64,000 bases of DNA from Halopiger djelfimassiliensis (GTDB lineage Archaea; Halobacteriota; Halobacteria; Halobacteriales; Natrialbaceae), in the NCBI RefSeq assembly GCF_000455365.1, contig NZ_HG315686.1, positions 515,112 through 579,111 of the forward strand, given 5' to 3'. The translations under genes and the position numbers were made by a program. Every line of letters starts with the position of its first letter. Position 1 is the stretch's first letter. Shown piece by piece: positions 51,980-61,310 of the stretch. The notes below the pieces were generated by a model. It was not told the origin of the DNA and ran no database searches. It saw only the letters and a program-made list of their open reading frames with translations.

Positions 51980-53259
51980 CGTTCCTCCGCGAGCGCTGAC
52001 TCGAGTTCGCCGGTGTACGACCCCTGTTCGGGTTCGAACGAGACCTGATTGAGCGCTTCCCCGCCCTGCTCGGATTCGAACGACTCGACGTACTGTTCCG
52101 ACAGCTGCTGGCCGTAATCATTGTTGACGTACAGCGTCGCGACCCGTTCGGCCTCGAGTCGGGTGGCCGAAACTTCGGCCATGACCTGTCCCTGCAGGAG
52201 GTCGCTCGGGGCGGTCCGGAAGAAGAACCCGTTATCGTCGACGTTCGAGAGCGACAGGGCCGTGCTGGCGGGCGAACACTGGACGACGTTCGCACTGCTG
52301 GTTTCGCCGACCAGCGGAACGGAGTTGCCGGACGAGGCAGCACCCACGATCGCGGGGTATCCGGCGTCGATGAGCGCGCCGCCGTTACTGAGGGTGGTGT
52401 CCTCGTCGGTCTCGGTGTCCTCGATCTGGAGGTCGATCTCGAAACTCGTCCCCTCGAACTGGGCGGCCGCGAGCTCGCCGGCCTGAATCATCGGACTCCC
52501 GAGTTCGCCCAGATCGCCCGTTTCCGGGAGCAGCATCGCGATCATCACGGTCCGGTCGGTGCCGCCGGGCGACTCGTCGGCCATCTCGCCGCCGGGGTCC
52601 TCGCCCTCGAACGAGACCGTATCGACCGTTTCGGTCCCCTCGTCGCCGAACTCCCAGACGTCGTAGGCCGCCTCGGCGGGATCGCCGACGTCGTCGAAGT
52701 TGACGGTGCTCGAGGCCCCCTGATAGGAGAGCTCGTCCCCGTTCCCGGCGGCCTCGGCGGCCGCCTGGAGCTCGCCGGGGCCGTACTCGTCGCCGCCGGG
52801 GTTTGCGACCCGGCGCATCTGATCGCGGACCGCCTCGCCGTCGTTGTCGCCGGCCGCGATGTTCGCGAGGAGACAGACGGCGACGGCATCGAAGGTGTGC
52901 GAGTTGAACACCCCGGGTGACTGCCCGTACTCGTCCGTGTACAACTCCTCGAAGGCGGACTCGTGGGGACCTTCCGAAGCGGGTGCCGTTCCGGTAACGT
53001 TCGCCATGTCGGTACCGACTTCGGACGGAAGGTTGTCATCCTGTAGCCCGTCCGGAACGATGATCTCGGTTCCATCGTCGAAATCGGAGTAGTAATCCCG
53101 GAAGATCTGAATGCCGCTTTCCGGATAGCCGATGACGTTCAGTACGTCCGGACCGCCAGATTCGATATCCCCTTCCTGCCCGATACAGCCCGCGAGTCCG
53201 ACCACACCTGCTGCACCGATCCCGCCGAGCACGTTGCGTCGGTTTGTCTCCCCCTCCAT
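51976..53259 (-). CDS. Substrate-binding lipoprotein of the liv ABC transporter
   Basis: 427 residues. MEGETNRRNVLGGIG is a twin-Arg start and VVGLAGC (Cys25) a lipobox, so it is anchored outside. The body has the type I periplasmic-binding fold: VMIAMLLPETGDLGELGSPM and VGAASSGNSVPLVGETSSAN onward, near the C-terminal half. The order of the two lobes looks unusual: the segment with the typical N-terminal lobe start falls after residue 170. Start 53259 is favoured because a TATA-like element at 53282-53289 lies 26 bases upstream; GTG 53274 would be too close. It faces the liv operon from the opposite strand. Confidence 0.85.
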   Translation of the reverse strand: MEGETNRRNVLGGIGAAGVVGLAGCIGQEGDIESGGPDVLNVIGYPESGIQIFRDYYSDFDDGTEIIVPDGLQDDNLPSEVGTDMANVTGTAPASEGPHESAFEELYTDEYGQSPGVFNSHTFDAVAVCLLANIAAGDNDGEAVRDQMRRVANPGGDEYGPGELQAAAEAAGNGDELSYQGASSTVNFDDVGDPAEAAYDVWEFGDEGTETVDTVSFEGEDPGGEMADESPGGTDRTVMIAMLLPETGDLGELGSPMIQAGELAAAQFEGTSFEIDLQIEDTETDEDTTLSNGGALIDAGYPAIVGAASSGNSVPLVGETSSANVVQCSPASTALSLSNVDDNGFFFRTAPSDLLQGQVMAEVSATRLEAERVATLYVNNDYGQQLSEQYVESFESEQGGEALNQVSFEPEQGSYTGELESALAEER

Positions 53260-53263
53260 GTAC

Positions 53264-53275
53264 TGTGGTGCCACA
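53264..53275. promoter_or_regulatory. Dyad TGTGG-N2-CCACA between the TATA element and the start of the binding-protein gene
   Basis: TGTGG (53264-53268) and CCACA (53271-53275) form an inverted repeat with a 2-base centre at the expected transcription start of the minus-strand gene. The TATA-like cataaagag (53282-53290) is just upstream of it. A protein bound here could block initiation. The half-site differs from that at livH. Confidence 0.3.
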
Positions 53276-53412
53276 TACCAACATAAAGAGTTTGTGCGAC
53301 CAGCATCGTCCGCTTCCGTCGCTCGAGCGGCCAGTTCGGGAGGAGAAGCCAGCGTCTCCGCCGGGTTCCGACGCGGCGAGTCGACCGTCCAAAAGAAAAC
53401 CGAACTGCGCGG

Positions 53413-54780
53413 TTACAGGTTCGCTTCGATCCAGGCCGTGAAGTCCCCCGTAAGGAACTCGACGTACTCGACGACCCCGAGGTACAGGGAGACGACCAGC
53501 ACGATAATGATCGGCACGCGGATCGCCCAGATCCACGCCTGCCCGATCGAACCCAGATCGCCGATCCCTTTCGAAAGTTCCTCGACGGCGAACTTCGGGG
53601 TGATCCAGCCGACCAGCAACATCAACACGAGCGCACCGAACACCAGCAGAATGCCGTCGGCGAAGCCGTCGAGCAGACTGAGGAAGACCAGGTCGTACGT
53701 GACCGGCACGCCCAGCAGGTAGACGACACCGCCCATTCCGATGGCCGCTTTCCACCGCTCGACGCCCTTCTCGTCGATGACGTAGGCCGTCACGACCTCG
53801 AGCAGCGAGATGGCGCTCGAGAGCGCCGCGATGACGACGGTCCCGAAGAAGACGAGTCCGAGCAGGTGGCCGCCGGTGACGTTCGCGAACGCCTCCGTCA
53901 TCGAGATGAAGATGACGTTCGGACCGGGGGCCGCCGGTTCGATGCCCGCGGACGTGATAACCGGGAAGACGACGAGACCGGTCAGGATGGCGATACCGGT
54001 ATCGAAACCGATGATCGTCGCGGCGTCTCTGGTCAGGTTACGGTCTTCGCCGAGGTAGGACGCGTAGGTGATCATCACGCCCATCCCGAGCGAGAGGGTG
54101 AAAAACGCCTGTCCGGCCGCTGCCGGCAGCAGTTCCTGCCAGTTCTCGAGGATGACGCCGAAGTCCGGCGACAGGTAGTACTCGTAGCCGGCCCCCGCGT
54201 TGGGCAGGGTAGACGCCCAGACGGCGAGTCCGACCAGCAGGAGGACGATCGACGGCACCATCGCTTTCGTGGCGAATTCGATGCCCCGCCGGATGCCCAG
54301 CGCGACGACGCCGATCGTCACCGCCATAAAGAGCGTGTGCAAGACGAGCGCGTCGAGGCCGGTCGAAACTTCGCCGAACATCGCGCCCGCTTCGCCGTAG
54401 GCGGCGAGTCGGCCCACGTAACTCCCGCGAAGCCCTTCGAGGAAGTACCGGATGAACCAGCCCGCGATGACGCTGTAGTACGAGAGGATCACGAAGCCGG
54501 TGACGATGAACAGTCCACCGACGTACTTCCAGACGTCACCGCCCAGTTCTAGCAGTGCACCAACCGGATTGCGTTCGGTGCGGCGACCGACGACGAACTC
54601 GACCAGAATCGCCGGGAACCCGATAAACGCGACGAACAGCAGGTAGACGACGAGAAACGCCGCCCCGCCGCCATCCGCTGCGATAAACGGGAACCGCCAG
54701 ATGTTTCCCAACCCGACTGCGCTACCGACGGCAGCGAGGATAAACCCTGTTCTCGTTGCCCATGTCTCTCGTTGTACCAT
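53413..54780 (-). CDS. Sodium-dependent transporter (NSS/SNF family)
   Basis: A 455-residue membrane protein with about eleven to twelve hydrophobic segments. ILAAVGSAVGLGNIWRFPFI is the NSS signature with the Na+-binding unwound helix 1. AFFTLSLGMGVMITYASYLG corresponds to helix 6 and its substrate site. These symporters bring in amino acids such as Trp, Met or Leu-type substrates, using Na+, which fits a high-salt cell. The TATA-like ttatatataac at about 54803-54813, 25 bases before the start, suggests a leaderless transcript. The location next to liv genes suggests amino-acid uptake. Confidence 0.93.
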   Translation of the reverse strand: MVQRETWATRTGFILAAVGSAVGLGNIWRFPFIAADGGGAAFLVVYLLFVAFIGFPAILVEFVVGRRTERNPVGALLELGGDVWKYVGGLFIVTGFVILSYYSVIAGWFIRYFLEGLRGSYVGRLAAYGEAGAMFGEVSTGLDALVLHTLFMAVTIGVVALGIRRGIEFATKAMVPSIVLLLVGLAVWASTLPNAGAGYEYYLSPDFGVILENWQELLPAAAGQAFFTLSLGMGVMITYASYLGEDRNLTRDAATIIGFDTGIAILTGLVVFPVITSAGIEPAAPGPNVIFISMTEAFANVTGGHLLGLVFFGTVVIAALSSAISLLEVVTAYVIDEKGVERWKAAIGMGGVVYLLGVPVTYDLVFLSLLDGFADGILLVFGALVLMLLVGWITPKFAVEELSKGIGDLGSIGQAWIWAIRVPIIIVLVVSLYLGVVEYVEFLTGDFTAWIEANL

Positions 54781-54800
54781 GCCCTACGTGTTTCAACAGG

Positions 54801-54839
54801 CCTTATATATAACTTTCCGTGAGGTCCAATAACACGTGT
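54801..54839. promoter_or_regulatory. Divergent promoter region of the NSS transporter and pccB with an ACACGTGT palindrome
   Basis: ccttatatataactt (54801-54815) is a strong TATA box for the minus-strand transporter. ACACGTGT at 54832-54839 is an exact 8-bp palindrome, and a partial copy, ACGTGT, lies at 54786-54791. AT-rich sequence at 54842-54857 may be the pccB promoter. The palindrome could be an operator seen by both genes. Confidence 0.4.
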
Positions 54840-54935
54840 AAAGATAATTAAAATTGAATGCGTCGGTGGTACGGTAATCCTTTTCCTGTTGGTCCTCGCA
54901 CAACGCCGTATGAAACCGACAGGGGTGTTTCACGC

Positions 54936-56486
54936 ATGACGATGGAGGATCGCATCGACGAACTCGAGGAGTTGCGCGAAGAGGCTCGCCTGGGCGGGGG
55001 CGAGGACCGGATCGAAAAGCAACACGACAAGGGCAAGATGACCGCCCGCGAGCGGATCGACTACTTCCTCGACGACGGAACCTTCACCGAGTTCGATCAG
55101 CTTCGAACCCACCAGACCAGCCAGTTCGGGATGGAGGAAAAGAAGATCCCCGGCGACGGCGTCGTCACCGGCTACGGCGAAGTCAACGGTCGGACGGTGT
55201 TCGTCTTCGCCCACGATTTCACCGTCTTCGGCGGATCGCTCGGCGAGGTTTTCGCCGAGAAGATCTGTAAGGTCATGGATATGGCCATGGAGGTCGGTGC
55301 ACCGATCGTCGGCCTCAACGACTCCGCCGGGGCCCGCATTCAGGAAGGGGTCAAGAGCCTCGCCGGATTCACCGAGATCTTCCGGCGAAATCAGGAGGCA
55401 AGCGGCGTCGTACCCCAGATCTCGGCGATCATGGGGCCGTGTGCCGGCGGCGCGGTGTACTCGCCGTCGATCACCGACTTCATCTTCATGGTTCAGGAGA
55501 CGAGCCACATGTACATCACCGGGCCGGGCGTCACCAAGACCGTCACCGGCGAGGAGGTCACCCACGAGGAACTCGGCGGCGCGATGACACACGCCAACAA
55601 GACCGGCGTCGCCCAGTTCGCCTGCAAGTCCGAAGAGCAGGCCCTAGACGACATCAAGCGGCTCCTGTCGTATCTGCCCCAGAACAACGTCGAGGACCCG
55701 CCCCGCGTCGAGCCGTGGGACGACCCCGATCGCCGCGACGAACGGCTCACGGACATCGTTCCGCCGAGCCCACAGAAGCCCTACGACATGATCGACGTTA
55801 TCGACGCCGTCGTCGACGAGGGTTCGTTCTTCGAGGTCGCGGAGAACTTCGCCAAGGAGCTGGTCGTCGGCTTCGGCCGCCTCGATGGCCGGTCGGTCGG
55901 CATCGTCGCCAACCAGCCACGGGTCAACGCCGGCACCCTCACGGTCGACTCCTCGATGAAGGGATCGCGGTTCGTCCGATTCTGCGATTCCTTCAACATT
56001 CCCATCGTCACCTTCGTCGACGTCCCCGGCTACATGCCCGGCACCGATCAGGAACACCGCGGGATCATCCGCCACGGCGCGAAACTGCTGTACGCCTACG
56101 CCGAGGCGACCGTACCGCTGCTGACGGTCATCACCCGCAAGGCCTACGGCGGGGCCTACTGCGTGATGGCCTCGAAAAACCTCGGCGCGGACGTCAACTA
56201 CGCCTGGCCGACGGCGGAGATCGCCGTCATGGGACCGCAGGGCGCGGTCAACATCCTCTACCGGGACGAACTCGAGCAAGCCGACAACCCCGACGAACTC
56301 CGGGACGAACTCATCGAGGAATATCGTGAGGAGTTCGCCAACCCGTACACCGCAACGGACAAAGGTTTCCTCGACGATGTGATCGTTCCGACCGAGACCC
56401 GGCCGCGGCTGATCGACGACCTCGAGATGCTCGAGACGAAACGCGAGTCGAACCCGGACAAGAAACACGGCAACATTCCGCTGTAA
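54936..56486 (+). CDS. pccB: Acyl-CoA (propionyl-CoA) carboxylase carboxyltransferase subunit
   Basis: Transfers CO2 from biotin to acetyl/propionyl-CoA. The 516-residue protein has the two crotonase-like halves: KMTARERIDYFLDDGTFTEF, FVFAHDFTVFGGSLGEVFAE, LNDSAGARIQEGVKSLAGFT and MGPCAGGAVYSPSITDFIFM in the first; VGIVANQPRVNAGTLTVDSS, VTFVDVPGYMPGTDQEHRGI and ITRKAYGGAYCVMASKNLGA in the second, with oxyanion Gly pairs. The start at 54936 (MTMEDRIDELEEL) matches the family; the longer frame does not. pccX follows after 3 bases. Confidence 0.96.
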   Translation: MTMEDRIDELEELREEARLGGGEDRIEKQHDKGKMTARERIDYFLDDGTFTEFDQLRTHQTSQFGMEEKKIPGDGVVTGYGEVNGRTVFVFAHDFTVFGGSLGEVFAEKICKVMDMAMEVGAPIVGLNDSAGARIQEGVKSLAGFTEIFRRNQEASGVVPQISAIMGPCAGGAVYSPSITDFIFMVQETSHMYITGPGVTKTVTGEEVTHEELGGAMTHANKTGVAQFACKSEEQALDDIKRLLSYLPQNNVEDPPRVEPWDDPDRRDERLTDIVPPSPQKPYDMIDVIDAVVDEGSFFEVAENFAKELVVGFGRLDGRSVGIVANQPRVNAGTLTVDSSMKGSRFVRFCDSFNIPIVTFVDVPGYMPGTDQEHRGIIRHGAKLLYAYAEATVPLLTVITRKAYGGAYCVMASKNLGADVNYAWPTAEIAVMGPQGAVNILYRDELEQADNPDELRDELIEEYREEFANPYTATDKGFLDDVIVPTETRPRLIDDLEMLETKRESNPDKKHGNIPL

Positions 56487-56489
56487 TCT

Positions 56490-56864
56490 ATGACCACACA
56501 GGAACGGACCCACGCCGGCGACGACGGCCGAACGAACCGATCCCGGAACCCCTCGAGCGGCCCGGATCCGGACGCGGGTTCCGGGGGTTCCCCCCTCGAG
56601 ATCGGCCTGCCGTCGGGCGTCGATCTCGATCTTCCCGACGACGCGACCGACGAGGAGGCGGCGGCCATCGCCGTCGCGATCGGCGCACACCTCCACGATC
56701 ACGCGCTGGCGGTAGCGGCCGCGGCGGGAAGCGAGGAACGCTGGGACGGCAAGCGCTGGGCGTTCAGCGGCCGCATGCGAACACAGCAGCACCGGTTCGC
56801 CCGCGTTCCGCGCGAGGCCCCGACGGACGCGTGGTCCGCCGCCGGACGAACGGACCGGTTCTGA
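56490..56864 (+). CDS. pccX: Small (PccX-like, epsilon-type) subunit of acyl-CoA carboxylase
   Basis: 124 residues directly after pccB. The first 45 are polar and probably disordered. The conserved part runs [20 protein letters not shown], then [14 protein letters not shown], then [20 protein letters not shown]. This is the pattern of the small third subunit shown to be needed for propionyl-CoA carboxylase in Haloferax mediterranei (PccX, from memory), and it resembles actinobacterial AccE (a helix followed by a W...W...SG tail). It probably stabilises the B/A subunit complex. Confidence 0.85.
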   Translation: MTTQERTHAGDDGRTNRSRNPSSGPDPDAGSGGSPLEIGLPSGVDLDLPDDATDEEAAAIAVAIGAHLHDHALAVAAAAGSEERWDGKRWAFSGRMRTQQHRFARVPREAPTDAWSAAGRTDRF

Positions 56865-56868
56865 GGAC

Positions 56869-57642
56869 TCATTTTTCGGCGACGATCGCGATCGCGCGCA
56901 ACCGATTCCCGTGCCGGTTGAAGACGCGTCGCATCGACCGGAGACGGCGACGTGCCTCTGGGTGTGTGAGCAGGTTGTACGCGATCGCAAGCGTCCGAAC
57001 CACCCCTTCGTCGTCGAGTACCCGCGTCGGCTCGAGGAGCCGCATCGGGGAAGTCGAACGCCACGTAACGGAGAACCCCGCCTCTTCTAACAGCGACGCC
57101 CACTCCGTCCCGGTCCGCGGACGGGCGGGCACCTTCGTCGCCGCCGTGAGGTCCTCCCTGATCGTCGCTTTCACGTCCGCGTCGAGATCGTCGGGGACGA
57201 GTCCCAGTTCGTGAATCCCGTAGCGGCCACCCGGTCGCAGGAGCCGATTCGCTTCCGCCATGATTGCGGCGGTGCCGTCTTCGGGTTGCATCGTCAACAT
57301 CGCCTCTCCCACCACCACGTCCGCGGATGCCGCCCGCCGATCCGTCCCGGCGGCGTCTCCCACGACGATCTCCCGATCGGGACCGGAAAACTCGTTTCGA
57401 AGCGTCGCAGCGGCCTCGCGGTCGCGTTCGATTCCGGTATACGAGTTCGGCCCCAACGCGGCGATCTCTCGTGCGGTCTCGCCCGTTCCCGGCGCGAATT
57501 CGACGACGTCGTCGGCCGACGTGATCCGTACCGCCTCGAGAAGGTCGTGGGTCAGCTCCGTCCCGCCGGGTCGAAGGACTCGCTTGCCGATCTCGGCGGG
57601 CACCGCGTATCCCGGCTGGTTCGCCATCGGTCGTCGTGTCAT
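56869..57642 (-). CDS. Class I SAM-dependent methyltransferase
   Basis: A 257-residue methyltransferase. The SAM motif I is DDVVEFAPGTGETAREIAAL (about 44-63), motif post-I SYTGIERDREAAATL, and VVVGEAMLTMQPEDGTAAIM with a LLRPGGRYGIHELGL helix-strand. The C-terminal part (TSPMRLLEPTRVLDDEGVVR) is not diagnostic. It lies antisense between pccX and pccA and breaks the expected gene order. The acceptor substrate is unknown, though the E-L-G-L after the PGG turn resembles the arsenite/ubiquinone-type group. Confidence 0.85.
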   Translation of the reverse strand: MTRRPMANQPGYAVPAEIGKRVLRPGGTELTHDLLEAVRITSADDVVEFAPGTGETAREIAALGPNSYTGIERDREAAATLRNEFSGPDREIVVGDAAGTDRRAASADVVVGEAMLTMQPEDGTAAIMAEANRLLRPGGRYGIHELGLVPDDLDADVKATIREDLTAATKVPARPRTGTEWASLLEEAGFSVTWRSTSPMRLLEPTRVLDDEGVVRTLAIAYNLLTHPEARRRLRSMRRVFNRHGNRLRAIAIVAEK

Positions 57643-57853
57643 TTGTTTCCGAGGGACGGAATGCCCGTTGTGTCACCTGCGTTGCGGGATTGCCCTCAAC
57701 GTTGCCCCGAAGATGATCGTTCGATCGGCCGCCGCGAGCCGGAACGATCGCCGGTCGCCCGGTTCGAGCGACGGTCTCGAGCGCGAGACCGTCTCGGAAC
57801 ACCGACTCGTTGCGAAAAAGTAAGGTAGTCGCCCCGCAATTGTTTCCACAGCA

Positions 57854-59680
57854 ATGTTCAGGAAGGTCCTGGTGGCGAACCGTGGGGAAATCGCCGTGAG
57901 AGTGATGCGAGCGTGTGAAGAACTCAACGTCGGGACCGTCGCTATCTACTCCGAAGCCGACAGGGACTCGGGGCATGTCCGATACGCCGACGAGGCGTAC
58001 AACGTCGGGCCGGCCCGCGCGGCCGACTCGTATCTCGATCACGAGGCCGTCATCGAGGCCGCGCGGAAGGCCGACGCCGACGCGATCCACCCCGGATACG
58101 GCTTCCTCGCGGAAAACGCCGAGTTCGCGAGCAAGGTCGAGGCCGCCGAGGGGATCACCTGGATCGGCCCCTCGAGCGACGCCATGGAGTCGCTGGGCGA
58201 GAAGACCAAAGCTCGCACGATCATGGCCGAGGCCGACGTACCGATCGTCCCCGGGACCACGGAACCGGTCACCGATCCCGAGGAGGTCAAGGCGTTCGGC
58301 GACGAACACGGCTACCCGATCGCCATCAAGGCCGAAGGCGGGGGCGGCGGCCGCGGCATGAAAGTCGTCTGGGACGAAAGCGAGGTCGAGGACCAACTCG
58401 AGAGCGCCAAACGCGAGGGCGAGGCCTACTTCGACAATCCGTCGGTCTACCTCGAACGCTACCTCGAACAGCCACGCCACATCGAGGTCCAGATTCTCGC
58501 GGACGAACACGGAAACGTCCGCCATCTGGGCGAGCGCGACTGTTCGCTCCAGCGTCGCCACCAGAAGGTCATCGAGGAGGGCCCCTCGGCGGCACTGACC
58601 GACGAACTCCGCGAGAAGATCGGCGAGGCCGCACGGCGCGGCGTCGCCGCCGCCGACTACACCAACGCCGGCACCGTCGAGTTCCTCGTCGAGGAGGAAC
58701 CCGGTCGTGACGGCCCCCTCGGACCGGACGCGAACTTCTACTTCCTCGAAGTCAACACCCGCATCCAGGTCGAACACACCGTCACCGAAGAGATCACGGG
58801 TATCGACATCGTCAAACGCCAGATCGGGATCGCGGCCGGCGAGGAGATCGACTTCGATCAGGACGACGTCACCTTCGACGGCCACGCGATGGAGTTCCGG
58901 ATCAACGCCGAAAACGCCGCCGAGGACTTCGCGCCGGCGACCGGCGGTACGCTCGAGACCTACGACCCGCCGGGCGGGATCGGGGTCCGTCTCGACGACG
59001 CCCTGAAACAGGGCGACGAACTCGTCACGGACTACGACTCGATGATCGCGAAACTGGTCGTCTGGGGCGAGGACCGCGACGAGTGCATCGAGCGGTCGCT
59101 GCGCGCGCTGCGTGAGTACGAGATCGAGGGCATCCCGACGATCATCCCGTTCCACCGGCTCATGCTCACCGACGAGGAGTTCGTCGCCAGCACCCACACG
59201 ACGAAGTATCTGGACGAGGAGTTAGACCAAAGCCGGATCGAGGAAGCCCAACAGCAGTGGGGGAGCGACACCACCGGCGACGGCGAGGACGAAGAAACGG
59301 TCGAACGCGAGTTCACCGTCGAAGTCAACGGCAAGCGCTTCGAGGTCGAACTCGAGGAACACGGCGCGCCGGCGATCCCGACCGGCGACGGCGGGACCGG
59401 CGGCACAGCCGCCAGTCCGCCCCAGCCCGCGGGCGGCGACAGCGGCGGTCCCGATATCGCGGGCGACGGCGAAACCGTCGACGCCGAAATGCAGGGGACG
59501 ATCCTCGACATCGAAGTCGAGGAGGGCGACGAGGTCGCCGCCGGCGACGTACTGGTCGTCCTCGAGGCGATGAAGATGGAAAACGATATCGTCGCCTCGC
59601 AGGGCGGGACGGTCACCGAGATCGCCGTCGAAGAGGACCAGAGCGTCGACATGGGCGATACGCTGGTCGTGCTCGAGTGA
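57854..59680 (+). CDS. pccA: Acyl-CoA (propionyl-CoA) carboxylase biotin carboxylase/biotin carrier subunit
   Basis: A 608-residue protein with biotin carboxylase at about 1-450 and a C-terminal biotin carrier at about 535-608. [20 protein letters not shown] is the family start; [20 protein letters not shown] is the ATP-grasp loop; [17 protein letters not shown] and [20 protein letters not shown] hold bicarbonate and ATP residues. Biotin attaches to Lys574 in [10 protein letters not shown]. The Gly/Pro-rich linker near 505-530 is a swinging hinge. It is 211 bases past the antisense methyltransferase, so it needs its own promoter. Confidence 0.96.
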   Translation: MFRKVLVANRGEIAVRVMRACEELNVGTVAIYSEADRDSGHVRYADEAYNVGPARAADSYLDHEAVIEAARKADADAIHPGYGFLAENAEFASKVEAAEGITWIGPSSDAMESLGEKTKARTIMAEADVPIVPGTTEPVTDPEEVKAFGDEHGYPIAIKAEGGGGGRGMKVVWDESEVEDQLESAKREGEAYFDNPSVYLERYLEQPRHIEVQILADEHGNVRHLGERDCSLQRRHQKVIEEGPSAALTDELREKIGEAARRGVAAADYTNAGTVEFLVEEEPGRDGPLGPDANFYFLEVNTRIQVEHTVTEEITGIDIVKRQIGIAAGEEIDFDQDDVTFDGHAMEFRINAENAAEDFAPATGGTLETYDPPGGIGVRLDDALKQGDELVTDYDSMIAKLVVWGEDRDECIERSLRALREYEIEGIPTIIPFHRLMLTDEEFVASTHTTKYLDEELDQSRIEEAQQQWGSDTTGDGEDEETVEREFTVEVNGKRFEVELEEHGAPAIPTGDGGTGGTAASPPQPAGGDSGGPDIAGDGETVDAEMQGTILDIEVEEGDEVAAGDVLVVLEAMKMENDIVASQGGTVTEIAVEEDQSVDMGDTLVVLE

Positions 59681-60028
59681 CGCCGCCGGTCCGAAATACC
59701 CGTCCCGGCGCTCGAACGTGTTCGGACAAACGGTGACGGGGCTTCCCTCGCAACGGTCGAACGCACGCGGTACCGAAACGACGAGCGGTCGGTGGTGATC
59801 GGAATCGCCTGCACGTGGTGACCGGCGACCGACCCGACGGCGAACGCACTCCCCTCGGTTACCGCGTGCGCGTTCGGCCGTCCCGAGATCGGTGCGTCGA
59901 TAGCCCGCTTCTCTCGGGTCATCGTCCGATGCTCGGGGTCGTGCCCGGATCCGACGGGCGTTCCCACGGGGTGGGTTGGTCAGTCGGCACGGCCCCGACC
60001 GTCGACTGTTTTTGCGGTCCCCGGTCGG
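59681..60028. other. Intergenic region between pccA and the convergent radical SAM gene
   Basis: 348 bases between convergent genes. No credible gene: open frames are Arg/Pro-rich and have no motifs. No AT-rich promoter-like patch is obvious. Confidence 0.5.
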
Positions 60029-61162
60029 TTACGCGTTCTCGAGATCCGCCTCGGCCTCGAAGGTCGATCCCGACGAGCCGTCCCACGGCAACGGTCCGTC
60101 GTACCCGTCGGGAACGTAGGGACAGAGGGGATCGCTGGCGAGGGGATCGCCGGTGTGGGCGAACGCGCGCGACCGGCTGCCGCCACAGACGTGGCGGTAC
60201 GGGCAGGCACCGCACTTGCCCTCGAGTCGGTCCCGGTCGCGTAGCGCCCGGAACAGCGACGACTCGCGATAGAGTTCGTGGACCGGCGTCTCTCGGACGT
60301 TGCCGGCGGATTGCGGCAAGAATCCGGACGGATACACTTCACCCGTGTGACTGACGAACGCGAAGCCGTCGCCCGCGGTGATGCCCGTCCGGCGGCGGAC
60401 GCCGTCGTTGTCGCCGCCGTCGTCGCCGTTCGTCCGGCGCTGCATCGAGACGCGTCGGTAGTGGGGTGCCTCGGTGGTCTTGACGCCGAACGGCTCGGCG
60501 TCGCTGACCTCGTCCAGCCAGGCCATCACCGCGTCGGCCTCGTCGGGATCGATCGGCTCGAGAACCCGACCGCGACCGACGGGGACGAGAAAGAAGACGC
60601 TCCACATCACGGCTCCGATCTCCCGGAGCAGTTCGCGGATCGCCGGGAGTTCGCCGACGGTCTCCCGGCAGACAGTGGTGTTGACCTGAACGGGAACGCC
60701 CGCGTTTCGCGCGTCCTCGACGGCTCGAATCGTCTCCTCGAAGCTGCCGTCTTCACCCCGGAACGCGTCGTGTGTTTCGGGTGACGCGCCGTCGAGGCTG
60801 ACGGCCATCCGTTTGAGCCCGGCGTCGGCCAACGCCTGAACGCGCTCGGCGGTCAGCGAGGTGGTTCCGCTGGGGGTGATCGTCATCCGCAACCCCAGTT
60901 CGTCGCCGTACCCGATCAGTTCCTCGACGTCGTCGCGGACGAGCGGGTCGCCCCCCGAGAGGACGACGAGTTGCCCGTCCCCGAACTCGGCGGCGTCCTC
61001 GAGCAGTCGTTTCCCCTCGGCCGTCGACAGCTCGTCGGGATCGCGGTGCGGACGGGCGTCGGCTCGACAGTGGTCGCAGGCCAGCGCGCAGGCCTGCGTG
61101 AGTTCCCAGATCAACACGAGCGGTCGCTCGGCGGTATCGAGGTCGAAGTGGCCGGGGCGCAT
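60029..61162 (-). CDS. Radical SAM/SPASM protein (TIGR04053-like), candidate heme-synthesis enzyme (AhbD-like)
   Basis: A 377-residue radical SAM enzyme. The [4Fe-4S] motif is CALACDHC (Cys25, Cys29, Cys32), followed by LVVLSGGDPLVRDDVEELIG, VSLDGASPETHDAFRGEDGS and FFLVPVGRGRVLEPI. A SPASM-like Cys cluster is near the end (GKCGACPYRHVCGGSRSRAF, then PLCPYVPDG). The order matches the TIGR04053 family and resembles AhbD/NirJ2, which forms heme b from iron-coproporphyrin in the siroheme-based pathway. It is divergent from an AhbC-like enzyme, supporting that role, but peptide modification remains possible. A variable insert lies near 240-255. Confidence 0.78.
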   Translation of the reverse strand: MRPGHFDLDTAERPLVLIWELTQACALACDHCRADARPHRDPDELSTAEGKRLLEDAAEFGDGQLVVLSGGDPLVRDDVEELIGYGDELGLRMTITPSGTTSLTAERVQALADAGLKRMAVSLDGASPETHDAFRGEDGSFEETIRAVEDARNAGVPVQVNTTVCRETVGELPAIRELLREIGAVMWSVFFLVPVGRGRVLEPIDPDEADAVMAWLDEVSDAEPFGVKTTEAPHYRRVSMQRRTNGDDGGDNDGVRRRTGITAGDGFAFVSHTGEVYPSGFLPQSAGNVRETPVHELYRESSLFRALRDRDRLEGKCGACPYRHVCGGSRSRAFAHTGDPLASDPLCPYVPDGYDGPLPWDGSSGSTFEAEADLENA

Positions 61163-61310
61163 CGGCCGCAGCTAGGCATCGACCGAACGAAAACGCCCCT
61201 CTCGTTCCCGTCGGGCGGGAACTCACGAACATGTTCGTTCTCCGACACTGGTGTTCCCACCGACTGGGAGTTTGAGGAACGTCCTTCGGCCCGCGTTCGA
61301 ACGGTCAGAT

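Noticed and set aside
56699..59197. 832-codon minus-strand frame opposite pccA
   Set aside because: Shadow of the biotin carboxylase; no recognisable motif and it also overlaps the methyltransferase in another frame.
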